This document shows positions 35,680-46,981 of a stretch of DNA of 64,000 nucleotides, in pieces (within the stretch, counting starts at the first letter, position 1; each line of letters opens with the position of its first letter). Below the pieces are notes generated by a model. The model saw only the letters and a list, made by a program, of their open reading frames with translations. It had not been told where the DNA came from and searched no databases. The stretch comes from Isoetes taiwanensis (taxonomy: Eukaryota; Streptophyta; Lycopodiopsida; Isoetales; Isoetaceae), in NCBI GenBank assembly GCA_021234155.1, contig JAJEKV010000024.1:17559030-17623029 (forward strand). The letters run 5' to 3'. The position numbers were made by a program, and so were the translations under genes.

Positions 35680-37238
35680 GTTGATAACTGTGACACTTTG
35701 CAAGCTACAAGCACGAAAGTAGCATACACATTTTGCAACTGGAGTTTGATTTTGCTGATATGGCATAGGCCTGGCATTCTGGATTTGAAAGCTTCTAATA
35801 CCCTAGATTAGAACTGGGTTTGTCCTCTTCCTCATCCTAGTTTTTGTCATAACTTGCTAAAACATCATCATAGGTGCCATAGGAATGGTGATCTTCAAAA
35901 ACCTGTAACTAGGACTTGAAATTGCTGCGTGAAATTGCCTGGCAAAAGGCTTTTCTTTTGAGCATTCAAGATTTACTGCAATTTTTGGGAAGTGTGCATT
36001 TGCCTCACATACAATACATACACTCAGAAGAATGATTTTGATCTAGTATAAAAAACCAATTAAAGCATCAACTCCGAATCAAGCAAGCAATCAACTCTAT
36101 TCTTCTCCACTCTTGCAAGAGTGCAATTTTTGAAAAGTGTACTCAACTCTTGTAGTACAACTTTGGGAAAGTGCACACTCGACTCTTGTAATACATAAAA
36201 GAATGATTGTGATCGTGTACAAAAAATCAAATAAAGCATCAACTCAATGCAAGTAACATTTTTTGAATGGACTCATTTTCTGCACTCTTGCAAGAAATTT
36301 TCCTCTGGAGCATTCAAGATTTATCTGCAATTTTTATAAAGTGCGCTGAAAAGAAAGATTTCGAATATGCAGTATAAAAAACCAGGATCGAACACAAAAC
36401 AAGAAGTTTATTCATGAAGTAATCAACACTTTTTTGAATCGACTGTCTTCACTAGTCTTTCCGGATTCGCTCCATCTTGCAATAATTATACTAGTGCTTG
36501 GTTTTTAAAAAGGGATTAGCATTAAGATGAATTTTAAAATTGAAGGAACATATAATTACATCATGCATGAATTTACCAAACTGACACCAGGACAAATTCA
36601 GACTTTTTATGGATTGCGCAGCACATATACATGCACAGCCCTTACTTAACTAATCCACTCTTAGCTCCAGCAGCCACCCTTCAGCTCAAAGACTCAAATT
36701 TATCAGATCTTTGCCTTACCTGACGACTGAAGCTGCAAAAGCAACATTCCACAATGGAGATCCTCGTATCCTTTTGCATGCCAAACTGTGGATCTTAATA
36801 GAAAATTCATGTATTCTACTGTATATTCCCTAAATCTTAAAAGTAGACTAACAGACATCAGTTCACTGCCTATCCCCATGCAAAGCATATATAAAGCCTT
36901 CTCACTTTCATAAACTCACATCCTCAGAGACGCCGTCGCTAGGAGCTAAATCAATTACCATAACATGACTAAATGTACCAACTACAAATTTAAGTGCATC
37001 GTAGTTGCTATCACTGCATGTTCTAGAAGCAATTACTACAGCATTATATATATGCAATATAGAAAAAAATCAAGCTGCCAAAACAAGGATTGAGCTCGAA
37101 CAAGGACAGAACTGCAGAAGTGCATATGTTCTGTTCTAGAAATAACAGAAATACTTCAGCTAGGGAACAAATCAGCTGAACAGTGATCTGTGATTCATAA
37201 AATCAACCTGCTTCTTCTAAACTACAATACAGGAAACT
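35680..37238. other. Intergenic, no gene recognised
   Basis: AT-rich DNA with locally repeated phrases (e.g. 'gaatgattttgatc' and 'gaatgattgtgatc' near 36030 and 36200) but no coding frame. The last part is the 3' flank of the 14-3-3 gene. Confidence 0.5.
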
Positions 37239-38417
37239 TCAACCTGTAACAGTCTCAGCTGGTTCGAGGTTTGTTGAGGACACTGTTACACTGGTTTCAT
37301 CCTGTAAGGAGTATGATTAGATAAAGACTTAAAGCATGTGGCAATCATGAAACTGCCTTTACCTTCAATGCAAATTAGGGTTCCTCTGTTTGCTCCTGAA
37401 ATGCATTAAGTCTTAATGCGTTAATGCATTTCTCCTACAATAGCATAGACTAATCAGGAATAAATCTTGTTACCTGCATGTCCGAGGTCCACAGCGTCAG
37501 GTTATCCCTCAGAAGTTGCATGATCAGAGTACTATCCTTATATGATTCTTCTCCTAATGTATCTAGCTCCGCAATTGCCTCATCAAATGCCTTCAAATGC
37601 ACAAAAGAAGCCAATGACTTAGCGCTAACAAGCAAATAATAACACATAAAAAGGCGCAAGAATTAACAAGAGAAAAATACATATAATTCTGCAAAAGCAA
37701 ATAAGGGCAGTCTAACAACCTGTTTGGCAAGGGCACATGCTCTATCAGGAGAGTTCAGAATCTCATAGTAGAAAACCGAGAAGTTGAGAGCAAGCCCCAA
37801 CCTTATTGGATGTGTTGGAGCAAGATCCGCCAAAGCAATATCCTAAACATGCCAAATAATATGTAATGAGAATAAAATATTCATAATTTTACTTAAATAA
37901 TATAAGATAACACAAAGAGGATAGAGAAAAGAGGTATAACCTGTGCAGACTTATAGGCCAACAGAGTATTCTCTGCAGCCTCCTTTCTTTCTGCTCCAGT
38001 CTTAAACTCTGCCAAATAACGGTGATAATCTCCTTTCATCTTCAAATAAAATACCTTAGACTCTCCAGTATTAGAGGCAGGAATGAGGTGGGTATCCAAA
38101 AGCTTGAGAATGCTTTCGCAAATAGTGCTAAGCTCCGCTTCAACTTTTCCACGATAGTCCCTAATCATCTTAACATGCTCCTCATTACCTTTGGTTTCTT
38201 CCTTCTGCTCTATAGAAGAAATAATCCTCCATGATGCACGGCGTGCACCAATAACATTCTTATAAGCGACAGACAAGAGATTACGCTCTTCTACAGTAAG
38301 TTCCTCAACATCCACGACCTTCACAACCTTTTCCATGAACTGAACCATTTCATCATAACGTTCAGCCTGCTCAGCAAGCTTTGCCATATAAACATTCTCT
38401 TCCCGAGCCTCAGACAT
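37239..38417 (-). CDS. 14-3-3 protein (general regulatory factor), complete, 4 exons
   Basis: Spliced coding sequence: 38417-37941, 37842-37720, 37590-37474, 37301-37239; all introns GT..AG and phase 0; 259 residues plus TGA, the usual size. 14-3-3 dimers bind phosphoserine/phosphothreonine motifs in client proteins in cytosol and nucleus. Signature 1 ([11 protein letters not shown]) is at residues 45-55. The phosphate-binding residues are all present: K53, R60, R133 and Y134. Signature 2 starts [11 protein letters not shown] in exon 3. The groove helix [14 protein letters not shown] is in exon 2. The short last exon encodes a divergent tail ending PAETVTG. Start: [21 protein letters not shown] is the canonical plant N-terminus. 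No frame break: this is the one gene in the window that looks fully functional. Which 14-3-3 isoform is not decided. Confidence 0.96.
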
Positions 38418-38419
38418 GG

Positions 38420-38541
38420 CTGCAAGACGATTTATAATACAGATTACAACTTGCCCTCTATAATTTGCAAATATTTCTTTTTAAGCTATCATTTTCGGCA
38501 CCAAGACTACAACAAATCGCTAATATAAACGCATGCTTTAC
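38420..38541 (-). other. Probable 5'UTR intron of the 14-3-3 gene
   Basis: Three bases upstream of the ATG is an acceptor CTTGCAG; 122 bases further up is a donor CAG|GTAAAG. This fits an intron between a short untranslated exon (from about 38542 upward) and the first coding exon, common in plant 14-3-3 genes. The splice sites are read from sequence only. Confidence 0.6.
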
Positions 38542-38619
38542 CTGTTTAATGCTCAACCACAAAAGCTCTGATGCTGGAGTAAAGGTAAGCCCCAGACGAA
38601 GAAAAAAGCTCCAGCGATA

Positions 38620-40513
38620 GCAGGAATCGTAAACTAGGGCAGAATTATACGAAAAATGCGATCATGAGAAGAAATGGATGGCAAATCCAATGTCTGAGCG
38701 ATGAAACAGGGATTGAAGAAAGGGGCGAAAATGCAAAGGGGTGGGCGAGGAGGCGCAGTAACAATAAACACGGCTTTTAACTTGCGGTTTCAACCTAGGG
38801 TAAAAGGTAAATTTATCTTCCGGATTTAACCAAGCAATTAAATTTAATTAGTTTGTCTTTTTGTGAATGTTAGTCAAGCTCAAATAATTGTGTTGAGATC
38901 TGATACCAATGTTAAAACTTTCAAATCATGTGTTTTCTGCAAATTTCATTGCATTGCTTAATCTAATATCGATTGTGGTCTGAGGTCAATATAAATTTAA
39001 GTCAATATTAAAAACAAATTGTATTTTATATAAATTTGTATAATATTAAATACAAATTGTGTATTTAAATACAAATATCGTGTATTTAATATTTAAATAC
39101 AATTGTGTATTTAAATACGATATTTTATGGGTTCATCTTTTACATCTTTTATGGGTTTTTATTCCACCGTGCATTGAGAGCCATTGGTTTGTGGCATATT
39201 CCTAGTATTGTGCCAGATCCATGGCTATAAACATTTTGCAGGAAAATGACGCTGCCACTTACTATGGTGCAAATCGAACACATGGTGGGAAAAAAAATCA
39301 GTTCCATTGACCATTGGGTATTCGGGCAGGGACGAAACAGGGGCCATCGCCAGCGTGAACAAACCTTGAACACTTTTTTTTGTTCTCATTGCATACACTC
39401 TTTTCTCTGTAAGGAAACCGGGAGGCCGTCTTCTTCCAGGAATCGATCAAGCTAGTGCCATCTCTGTTTCTGCATGGCTTCTCAACCAAACCCCTGGCGC
39501 AGATGCATCCTTCCTGCTTACAAGGCAAGCCCTTTGAAAACGACTTAGTTCAAAACAAGGTGTGCCGATGCTGGTGCTGGCTGCTGAGAAACAAGCTTAC
39601 CAGATTTGAGGCCACGAGCAACCAGAGCTTGCCTCTCCTGAAACCTAAAACCTAAAAGCTTCCTTCTCCTCAAGCCTCAGAAGATCCCGCTCAGAATCCT
39701 GAAGCGGGCCGCCCTTGCTCTGCACAAACAACCTGCCCTTCCTCTGCAAGAATGAAAAGCCGGAATTAGAAACCAGCATGCTACCTTATCCATGGCCTAA
39801 GAAATCGGCTCCTTTCCAGCGCCCAAAAATCGGCTCCTTTCATGCTACCTTATCCATGGCCTGCCAATAAGCTCCTCAAAATTGCACAAATCTACGTATT
39901 TCTATACAAATTGCACAATACGTGGCCAAAATCTTACCCCCCACCATTGGAAAAAACCCTCCCGCAATACGAGATGAAAATATTGCAAGTTTATTAGAGT
40001 TTGTCACGACTTAATATTAAATTTTCGTTGTATACACTTTGACACGACTCGGGTATTCATTACTCAGGTATTACTTTATACTTGACACATGTCGATTATT
40101 AAAAATGTTGGACGCGTGTCACATAATCAAACAATTCCTAAAATACTCTTATGTTGTGTTGACGCTTTGGGCACCCCTTAGAGGAGGGTCACCAATAAAC
40201 TATGGTCCAATTGGGGACCAGGGTATAATGGGTCAGTTTTTTTTAATAATAATAATCACTCTCTTATATAATGCATTCTCATTTTTTGTCCGCAATATTA
40301 TCTATTGTTTAAATTTGGTTTTTCCGACACCCCAAAAACTTTTTAGATTTTTCCTTTAGATTATTTTGCCGGAATTTTTTCCAGATGAACCAAAAATGAG
40401 ATGAACAAAAAAAGAAATATTGGACTAAAAATTAGGGCTTCGAGGGTTCGGATTGCCCTTCTTCACGCGTGAGGAGACGGCTAGATCTTCTTCATCTGTC
40501 GGAAGATCTCGGC
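38620..40513. other. 14-3-3 upstream region and unassigned DNA
   Basis: 38620-38830 is the likely leader and promoter of the minus-strand 14-3-3 gene. 38980-39120 is very AT-rich with repeated 'aaatacaaattgt' motifs. 39150-39660 holds open stretches on both strands that I do not recognise. A phrase 'ctaccttatccatggcct' occurs twice (about 39781 and 39845). No gene is supported. Confidence 0.45.
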
Positions 40514-41505
40514 ATGCATATCTGGGAAAGGAGATTTCTCTCCACAAATCTAGCAAGAATTGGTGGCCTGGCCGATATTTTCATATTCTGCATCAGATCA
40601 TGCAGACTTCCGTCTTCGAAAGAGTTTTATGGGTTTGCATTAGCCGAACTAAAGATTATCTGCTTCAAAATCCTTCAGGTAAGGCCTTTTTCAGTCTACA
40701 TGCATGGATAATTGCTAGATTATGCTTCTGCGTGGAGCTATACAGTAGTAGTTGAGTCTAAGCCTTCATTGCTCGACCTTTTTTTTTTGGCTAAGACAAC
40801 CATTCATCTAGAAGATTTGTTTATCTGGGAGCCATATAGAGTTAGTTGGTGAGGCTGCTCGCTTAATATCTGGGCATATGTGACCTGCGATGGAGTGGCC
40901 GAGGATTCCCCTAAAGACACATCTGCTTGAGTTCCCTATGTACGGACCAGATTAATACTAAGCCCTTTCTACTTTTTTTGCACAATCTGTCCAGGATCAT
41001 AACATCTAAGAAGGGCCAGAGAAACCGAAACATACTTTTAAGCATAGAGATGGTTCTTGCACAGATTCAGGTGCCACAAGTGTAGAAGCTTCAGATAGGT
41101 TGTGGCAATATCTTCCTCATCAATAATCTTACGTTCTCTAAGATGATAGAGCTTATTTAGTTGCTATTATCTGTTGATGTATGTATTCTCCATAGTAGTA
41201 GAATGATTCTTATGCATGTATTCTCCATAGTAGTAGAATGATTCTTAAGTTGCATAATTTTGATTTTGCAAACCAATCTCACAAGTAAATCTATGAAGCT
41301 TTAAGATGTTGGTCTCATCTACTTCTAACACATTAATATTTTTGCTAAGAACTCCCTTGATATTCTATGTGTTCTGTGCAGGAAGGTACATCAGTGTTTG
41401 AAACTATGAAGACTTCATATGATGCAGCTTATACTCTAGCAACCTGGCTAGATGGGAGATCTAATGGCTACTATCAGAGCATCTACAGGCCATCACACCC
41501 AGAGT
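40514..41505 (+). CDS. Unrecognised two-exon open frame
   Basis: Exon 1 (40514-40678) starts MHIWERRFLSTNLARIGG and is open for 55 codons to a good donor CAG|GTAAGG. Exon 2 (41382-41505) follows a pyrimidine-rich acceptor 'gttctgtgcag', is open in only one of its three frames for 41 codons (contains TLATWLDGRSNGYYQSIYR) and ends at a donor GAGT|GTAAGT. Exon 1 ends in phase 0 and exon 2 opens in phase 0, so they join in frame. No third exon was found and I do not recognise the protein. It may be part of a real gene, a captured fragment, or chance. Confidence 0.3.
41181..41250. repeat. 35-bp tandem duplication
   Basis: Two copies of 'atgtattctccatagtagta' plus following bases, starting at 41181 and 41216. 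Confidence 0.85.
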
Positions 41506-43880
41506 GTAAGTCCAGCAAAGAAGAAAACGCCTTTTCTTTGGAGTAAAGAAACCTCTATGTTACACCACCGAAAGCTTCTCTATACAACCAAATTTGTCAT
41601 TGTATAAACTCTCTTTCCATTTAAATGCTTCTCATTCTTAAACTTTCCTTCAATTTCTGATAGTTTGCATTGCACTAGATAAAGTAAGATCGTTGCTTTG
41701 TTTGCATCTTGTGGAAATTTGGATGAAGTAATCAGGCATTTAAAATTTAAAAAAATTCAAGTGAATATACATGGAGTACAATTATCCCATAGTTGACAAC
41801 AAAATGCGCATGTTAAGTATTGCTATCCACTGAGCTCTTCTTTGCCTTTTCTTGCGCAAAGGTCTCTTCTGGTAACATGCTTTCTTTCGCAGATATCTTT
41901 TCAATAACTGAGAAAAAGGGTAGATTTTGCCTTTATCTTTGTTGCTATTTCTTAGAATACTTGCCTTAAGGTTATCATCTCTACGAACTGCATGTATCCA
42001 GGTTGTATAAGTGGTGGAAATGTCGCCACTTAGATGGCATCCTATTATTCTGACCAAATGCCATTCCTGTTCTCTCTGGCCAAATTCTAAGTCCAGACTG
42101 TTATATGAGGAAAATGTACCGTAAAAATAATGCATAGACGTAAATGCACAATGCTGGCAAATTATGGAGGTATATCATGAAGACCTCTGAAGATTTCATA
42201 TTGGATTAAAGAGGGTACTGCCCAGCAACTACTGTCAAGAACTGAACAGGTTATCATTTAATTTTGCCCACAAATGCTTCTTCCTTGCAAATTCGTCTTA
42301 TTAGCAAATCAATTTGATCCAGTCTTACAGGTTTTTTGAAGCTCCATTTCGAGATTAATCTACACGCTACTTTGCACCAAGGTTATGCCAGAATAACAGA
42401 AAAACTAACACTCTGCCTTATTTAATCTCCGGTTCTGCTTTAAGCCAAGAAACAGAAGATACCAATTTCCTGCTACTTAAACGGTGAAACTCTGGTTCTT
42501 CTTTTTGAGTAATTATCGCAGATATTATGCAACAAACTTCTAGGTTTTGAATGATAATGTGTATTTGCAGAATAACTTGCATTAGCTTTTAGAAATCCAA
42601 TGTATAAGGCTGAAATTATATGACTTCCATTTGCTTTTGTGGAAACGGATCTAGTTGTTTATTGCATGTCTGTCTATTCATGTGGCATATGCACAAATTT
42701 ATTTGACTGCCCTACTTGCCAATGACATCAGTAAGTTGATAATGCAAATTTATTTGCCTTCTATCTGAGAAATTGGGAGAATGAAGCTTAAAATAGCAAA
42801 GGTGTGTATGGTCTTTTGTTCTCTCAGTTGTATGAGTTTAGGTCATACAATGGGCTTCAGAGATTGCTCAAATCTAAACACTGCAAATATTGCAGATCAA
42901 GATCCTTCCTTGGCGATTCTCAGTCTAGAAGCCTACATGGTGTACCGCATTGTGCATATCGGAAGATAAATCATGTAATTATGTATCTTCAGTGTTGCTA
43001 AAGCAGGTCAGTAATTGGCCATGGCTAGATAATGCACTTAGGACAGCAGAGATCATGCAATGATAGGGATGTCCGTACTCTGAGGCGCACAAAGGGGCGA
43101 GACCTCGAACTTGGTAGACAATTCTGATAGTTTGCATTGGACTAGATTAAGTAGGCATCTTTGCTTTGTTTGCATCTTTGTGGAAATTTGGATGAAGGTC
43201 CAAGATAGAGAGCTTCTTATCAGCTTAAGTTCCAAGCTAGAGAGCTTTCTGTTGCATTATGTAAGAAACCATGGGGCTTCTGCTAACAGGGCACGGGACT
43301 CTTGGAAATTGAAGGTTTGTTGTTTAGTAGAAATTGCCAAGGTCGTTTTCCATGGATGATCTGCTAAAATTCCCAAGCTAGAGAGCTTCCTGTTGCATCA
43401 TCCTGATTTTATCCCCGGTAAACATCTTGCTTCTTTAAATCTGTCAATTGCTATTGTTGAATTATGGTCTGATCGAAGCATTCCCCTAACTAATGCCTTT
43501 TTATTTCCATCTGAAAAGCTGTGTCCCAGTCTTCCCAACAAGTACCAAAGACAACGGCAAGGCAAAGGTACAAGGCAAAGGCAAGTTGTACCAAAGACAA
43601 AGGCTTGAACGTACACTCCATTAATATGGCGGTTCATCCGGTTGTTCCATGCACTAAGATTTATGTGTCTTTGTTAAAGAGCACTGTAAAGATACTTTGA
43701 GTTATCTTCTTCAGCACTTTAGAGATCTTTTAACCTTTTGTGTTGGACTAATATTTCTATTTATGCGATTATCAAAGTTTTTGCAAAATACATTTGGTCA
43801 AAAAGGTTTGTTGGAAATTGTTTACAGTCTACTTAGCCATGACTTTGCAGGCGAGTTCAATATTTGTTGGTGTATAGCAG
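41506..43880. other. Unassigned DNA with dispersed internal duplications
   Basis: No gene is supported. A ~75-bp segment containing 'ctttgtttgcatctt' and 'gtggaaatttggatgaag' occurs at about 41660-41730 and again at 43125-43198. A shorter segment 'caagctagagagctt' occurs at about 43231 and 43376. Such scattered copies suggest local segmental copying or an unrecognised transposon. Confidence 0.4.
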
Positions 43881-43884
43881 CTGT

Positions 43885-44030
43885 CTAGGTTCTATTCCTC
43901 TTTTAGCCAACCACCCCATTCATCTATTTACTAACTGTGCAAATTTGGTTGAAGCCAACCAAGCATTTAGTAAAATTGCAACGCCGGATCATACGTGGAG
44001 CATAATTTTTTTGATGCGTCTTTGTCTTGC
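43885..44030 (+). pseudogene. Pentatricopeptide-repeat-like fragment
   Basis: The translation contains LFTNCANLVEANQAFSKI followed by ATPDHTWSIIF, matching the 35-residue PPR pattern (YxxCGxLxxAxxxFxxxxxxxxxxWxxxI) of the organelle RNA-binding protein family. Only about one repeat survives; the frame then ends. Likely a relic of a larger PPR gene or a captured piece. Confidence 0.45.
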
Positions 44031-44049
44031 ATTTTCCTTCATATGCTGA

Positions 44050-45460
44050 TCCGACAAATAAGTGGACCCTTTTTTAGATCGACAAAGCTGCATCCTTTGT
44101 AACTGCTCCATTTTGTCTCTATTCTATCTGGATTTTCTGATTCCATCGTTCAAACACCTCCCACTATAGAATGGACTACCAGGATAAGACCCATTTAAAC
44201 GCATAAAACAGATTTAAATACATGTAGAGCATGTTGTAGAATGCTTTTTTTTTTGTCCCTTTGTTCTTATGTGTAAGTTCTTCGTTAGTTTTTTAATGGA
44301 ACATGACCGATTGTTCCATTTCATAACCAGGTTACAAAATTCCTAGAGTAGCGTGAAGCAAAAAATGATTAGCTGCACATGGAAATATCACTTTTATAGC
44401 AATGTGACTATCTTTTACATTGTATCTTACATTCAGAATTGCTATGTGACAAAAGACATGAATGCCATAATAGCAACAGCCTACCACAATGGCTATGAAG
44501 AAAGATGTCCATAAGCTATCTGATATTGAACAATAACTATGTGTGTTTTGTTGTAAAATTTTGTATTCTCTTTGTTTTATTGCCCTTAGTCGAAAACATC
44601 AGTTTGATGCTTCCTTTGGCCTTTGGCAAAGGTTTACTAAGAGTAGAATGAAAATGGGTCCATGTGCTCTAAGAACAAGATGGGAACCTTACGCTTTTTC
44701 TTGCTACGTCTTTGCCATTTCAATGTCTCTTGAATAGCTATTTGTGAGTTTGGAAAGATCATTTTATGGGTACTACAGCTTAGATTTGGAAACCAGCATT
44801 GCAGTTGATGCAGGGTTATTTAACATTATTTTTGTCATGAACAAAGCAACATTTGGAAAAAGGTGTGTTAGAGGTAACGTTTTCGATATTCTCTAAATTG
44901 ATTTGCAATCTATATGAAATTAATGAAGATTGATCACAGACAGTTGCCTTCAACAACTCAATATTGTACTCTTAAAATTTAAATATATTAACCCTCCTTC
45001 GATAAAAAACATCGTTTTTCAATCTTCTTTAAACATGCTATTGCTAAACATCCCTCACTATACTGTACGCTTGCAGAAACTATGGTACCTTTTGACAAAT
45101 GTGTAGAATTACTGTTAGTCAAATTCGAATGCCTAGAACTATCGTTAGTGGGTATTCTATGGCTAATGACACAGACAATTACATACATGTTAACATTGCA
45201 CGTTTTGTGTTATTGCACCTCCTAACACATAAAAACACTACTTTAAAGAGGAGTTTTGCAATAACAAAACAGATGAAAGCACTACCGTAACTAGGTTCTC
45301 CAAGTCAGGGGACAAAACCACATCTTACCACACATTAAAACCCAATTTAATGTCACTTACTCATAAACAACACATTGCTCTTCGAATCTTCATCTACAAT
45401 CACATAAAAGCCCACCAGCGGTGAAACAATTTTCTAGTAACATCTAAAATAGAACCGTAT
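44050..45460. other. No gene recognised
   Basis: AT-rich; short open stretches without recognisable features. Confidence 0.45.
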
Positions 45461-45463
45461 TTA

Positions 45464-45492
45464 TGCCCGGCAACGCCGGGCACCGTTACTAG
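45464..45492 (+). other. Helitron-type 3' terminus (hairpin plus CTAG)
   Basis: An 8-bp perfect GC-rich stem TGCCCGGC / GCCGGGCA with an AAC loop (45464-45482) is followed after six bases by CTAG (45489-45492), then T. Helitrons end in such a hairpin about 10 bases before CTRR and insert between A and T. The element would lie to the left on the plus strand. Its 5' TC end was not found. Confidence 0.6.
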
Positions 45493-45802
45493 TCTTTACT
45501 GCATTTTCTTTGAAATGGGCTCTCTTGTTGACACGTATTGTGTCTCAACTTTTCATTTACACTTCTCATTTTCATTTGCACTTCATTGGTTTGAAGACTC
45601 CCTTTCTTGCTCTGCAAGAAATCGATTGATCTTCCTATTTCTTGTTGCAAGCAATCCAATCCCATCCCATGTTGGGAGCGAGGCGTGCCCTCCAAGCAAA
45701 ATACCTGGGCTGGCTCTTTGCTGCAAGCATTCCCTCGGTTTGGTTCTTTGAGCAAGGACAAATAAAGATGTCTTTCTGTATGTCTTTCTGTTTTAAATAA
45801 GC

Positions 45803-46050
45803 CTATGCATTTTGTTCCCTTTTTGACAAATTATTCATGTCATGTATAGACCAATGTAGATGTGCGAAGATGCCTGCCACAATCAAAATGCCACTCAATG
45901 CATCACCAATAACATGGATTGCTATTTGACTAATTGATAATACTGCCTCACAATAATCGTTCCTTGTATATGAAACAACAGAACTTGGAGGAAGGAAGGA
46001 GAAAATAAAGCTCGCAAGTACACAAAACAAAATAAGACATACGTTGCTAA
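45803..46050 (-). pseudogene. Transporter fragment, possibly spinster-like
   Basis: Minus-strand open stretch with hydrophobic segments and VLSISQIAIHVIGDALSGIL, reminiscent of the I-H-x-x-G-D-x-x-S segment in plant spinster-type major-facilitator transporters. The frame around it is not clearly of the family and there is no start or splice context. It is weakly assigned, and mentioned because it lies beside another gene fragment on the same strand. Confidence 0.3.
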
Positions 46051-46067
46051 CCTGTTCAGTGGTCAAT

Positions 46068-46110
46068 AGAAGAAGAAGAAGAAGAAGAAGAAGAAGAAGA
46101 AGAAGAAGAG
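46068..46110. repeat. (GAA)n microsatellite
   Basis: About 14 uninterrupted GAA/AAG triplets lying between two gene fragments. It produces poly-Arg and poly-Ser frames that are not genes. Confidence 0.95.
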
Positions 46111-46195
46111 ATTTTAACGACCACGCCACAAGGCAGCGTCCTATCGGACATGTGACACTTTACAACACACCCAGATGGGTCCTGCCCCCACCACT

Positions 46196-46498
46196 TTACA
46201 TTGCTGAAGTGGGTCCTTCCCCCACCAACTTTACATTGCATGGCAACAACTCCATGTCTAGTGGCCTCAAAGTAAATTCCCTCGCCTTTTGATGCAGATA
46301 TTTCACTCCCGTGGAACTTATTGTCACATGAAGCCCAAGCTGTTTCTTCACAAAATAAATTGATGCCTCACTTGCATATCTTGTTTGCAAAACACCAATC
46401 TTAACGCTTCCAACTTTAGAATCAAAACATCTCCAGCAATGCAATGAATTGAGTTTTTGGGTAAGAGCGGCAAATAAAACTGGAATTCTGCAAACCAA
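46196..46498 (-). pseudogene. Phosphoacetylglucosamine mutase fragment
   Basis: The translation contains IGVLQTRYASEASIYFVKKQ and VTISSTGVKYLHQKAREF, and, after a frame change, GIYFEATRHGVV. This corresponds to the GVVQTAYANGAST, PTGVKYLH and GIYFEANGHGTV blocks of phosphoacetylglucosamine mutase, the UDP-GlcNAc pathway enzyme; the last block is its sugar-binding loop. In this copy Gly of the EANGHG loop is Arg and there is a frameshift with a small deletion. Only about 90 residues remain, so it is a pseudogene fragment. Confidence 0.6.
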
Positions 46499-46944
46499 AT
46501 CTCTGTTGTTGCCAAACCTAAAATCTCAAAGCAACCACCCCCCAAGAAGTGCCATCAAGATCAATCTTAGAAAGTTCCCAATTGACTTTGTGGCAGAGCA
46601 TAAATGGATGGACTATATAAAAGAGCTTAGAAACCCTAATCCAGAAAAATAAGTTGCAAAAAAGCATAATCCTGCACTGCATCCAACTCTGGATCCATCG
46701 CCTGTTGCTTGCCGCCATAGCCAAAATAGTAGTTCTTGGAAGCCGAATCTAGCAATCGCCATATCTTGTTCTGTCCCAGCAGAGTCTTAGCAAACGAAAA
46801 GGGCAAGCATGAGAAGGGCATATCTCGACCGTTGCACTGGGGAAGCGATTTTCGAGGAGTGCCTATAGCACCTTTTGGCATTTAAAAAAGGACAGTTGGC
46901 ATGCCACGTGGCACAATTCGAGCCCTTGATTACATTTGATGCTT

Positions 46945-46981
46945 GACATACATACTTACTGGATAATTTTATAATATAGGA
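46945..46981 (-). other. Helitron-like 5' terminus
   Basis: On the minus strand, starting at 46981 after a host A, the sequence reads TCCTATATTATAAAATTATC. This fits the TC-plus-AT-rich 5' ends of plant Helitrons. The two gene fragments to its left (46498-45803) are on the same strand, as expected for cargo. The matching 3' end was not located. Confidence 0.4.

Noticed and set aside
39246-39655. Cysteine-rich open frames on both strands near 39.2-39.6 kb
   Set aside because: No start, splice or family evidence; frames are mutually overlapping and short.
46044-46241. Poly-arginine / poly-serine open frames
   Set aside because: They are translations of the (GAA)n microsatellite and have no real coding context.
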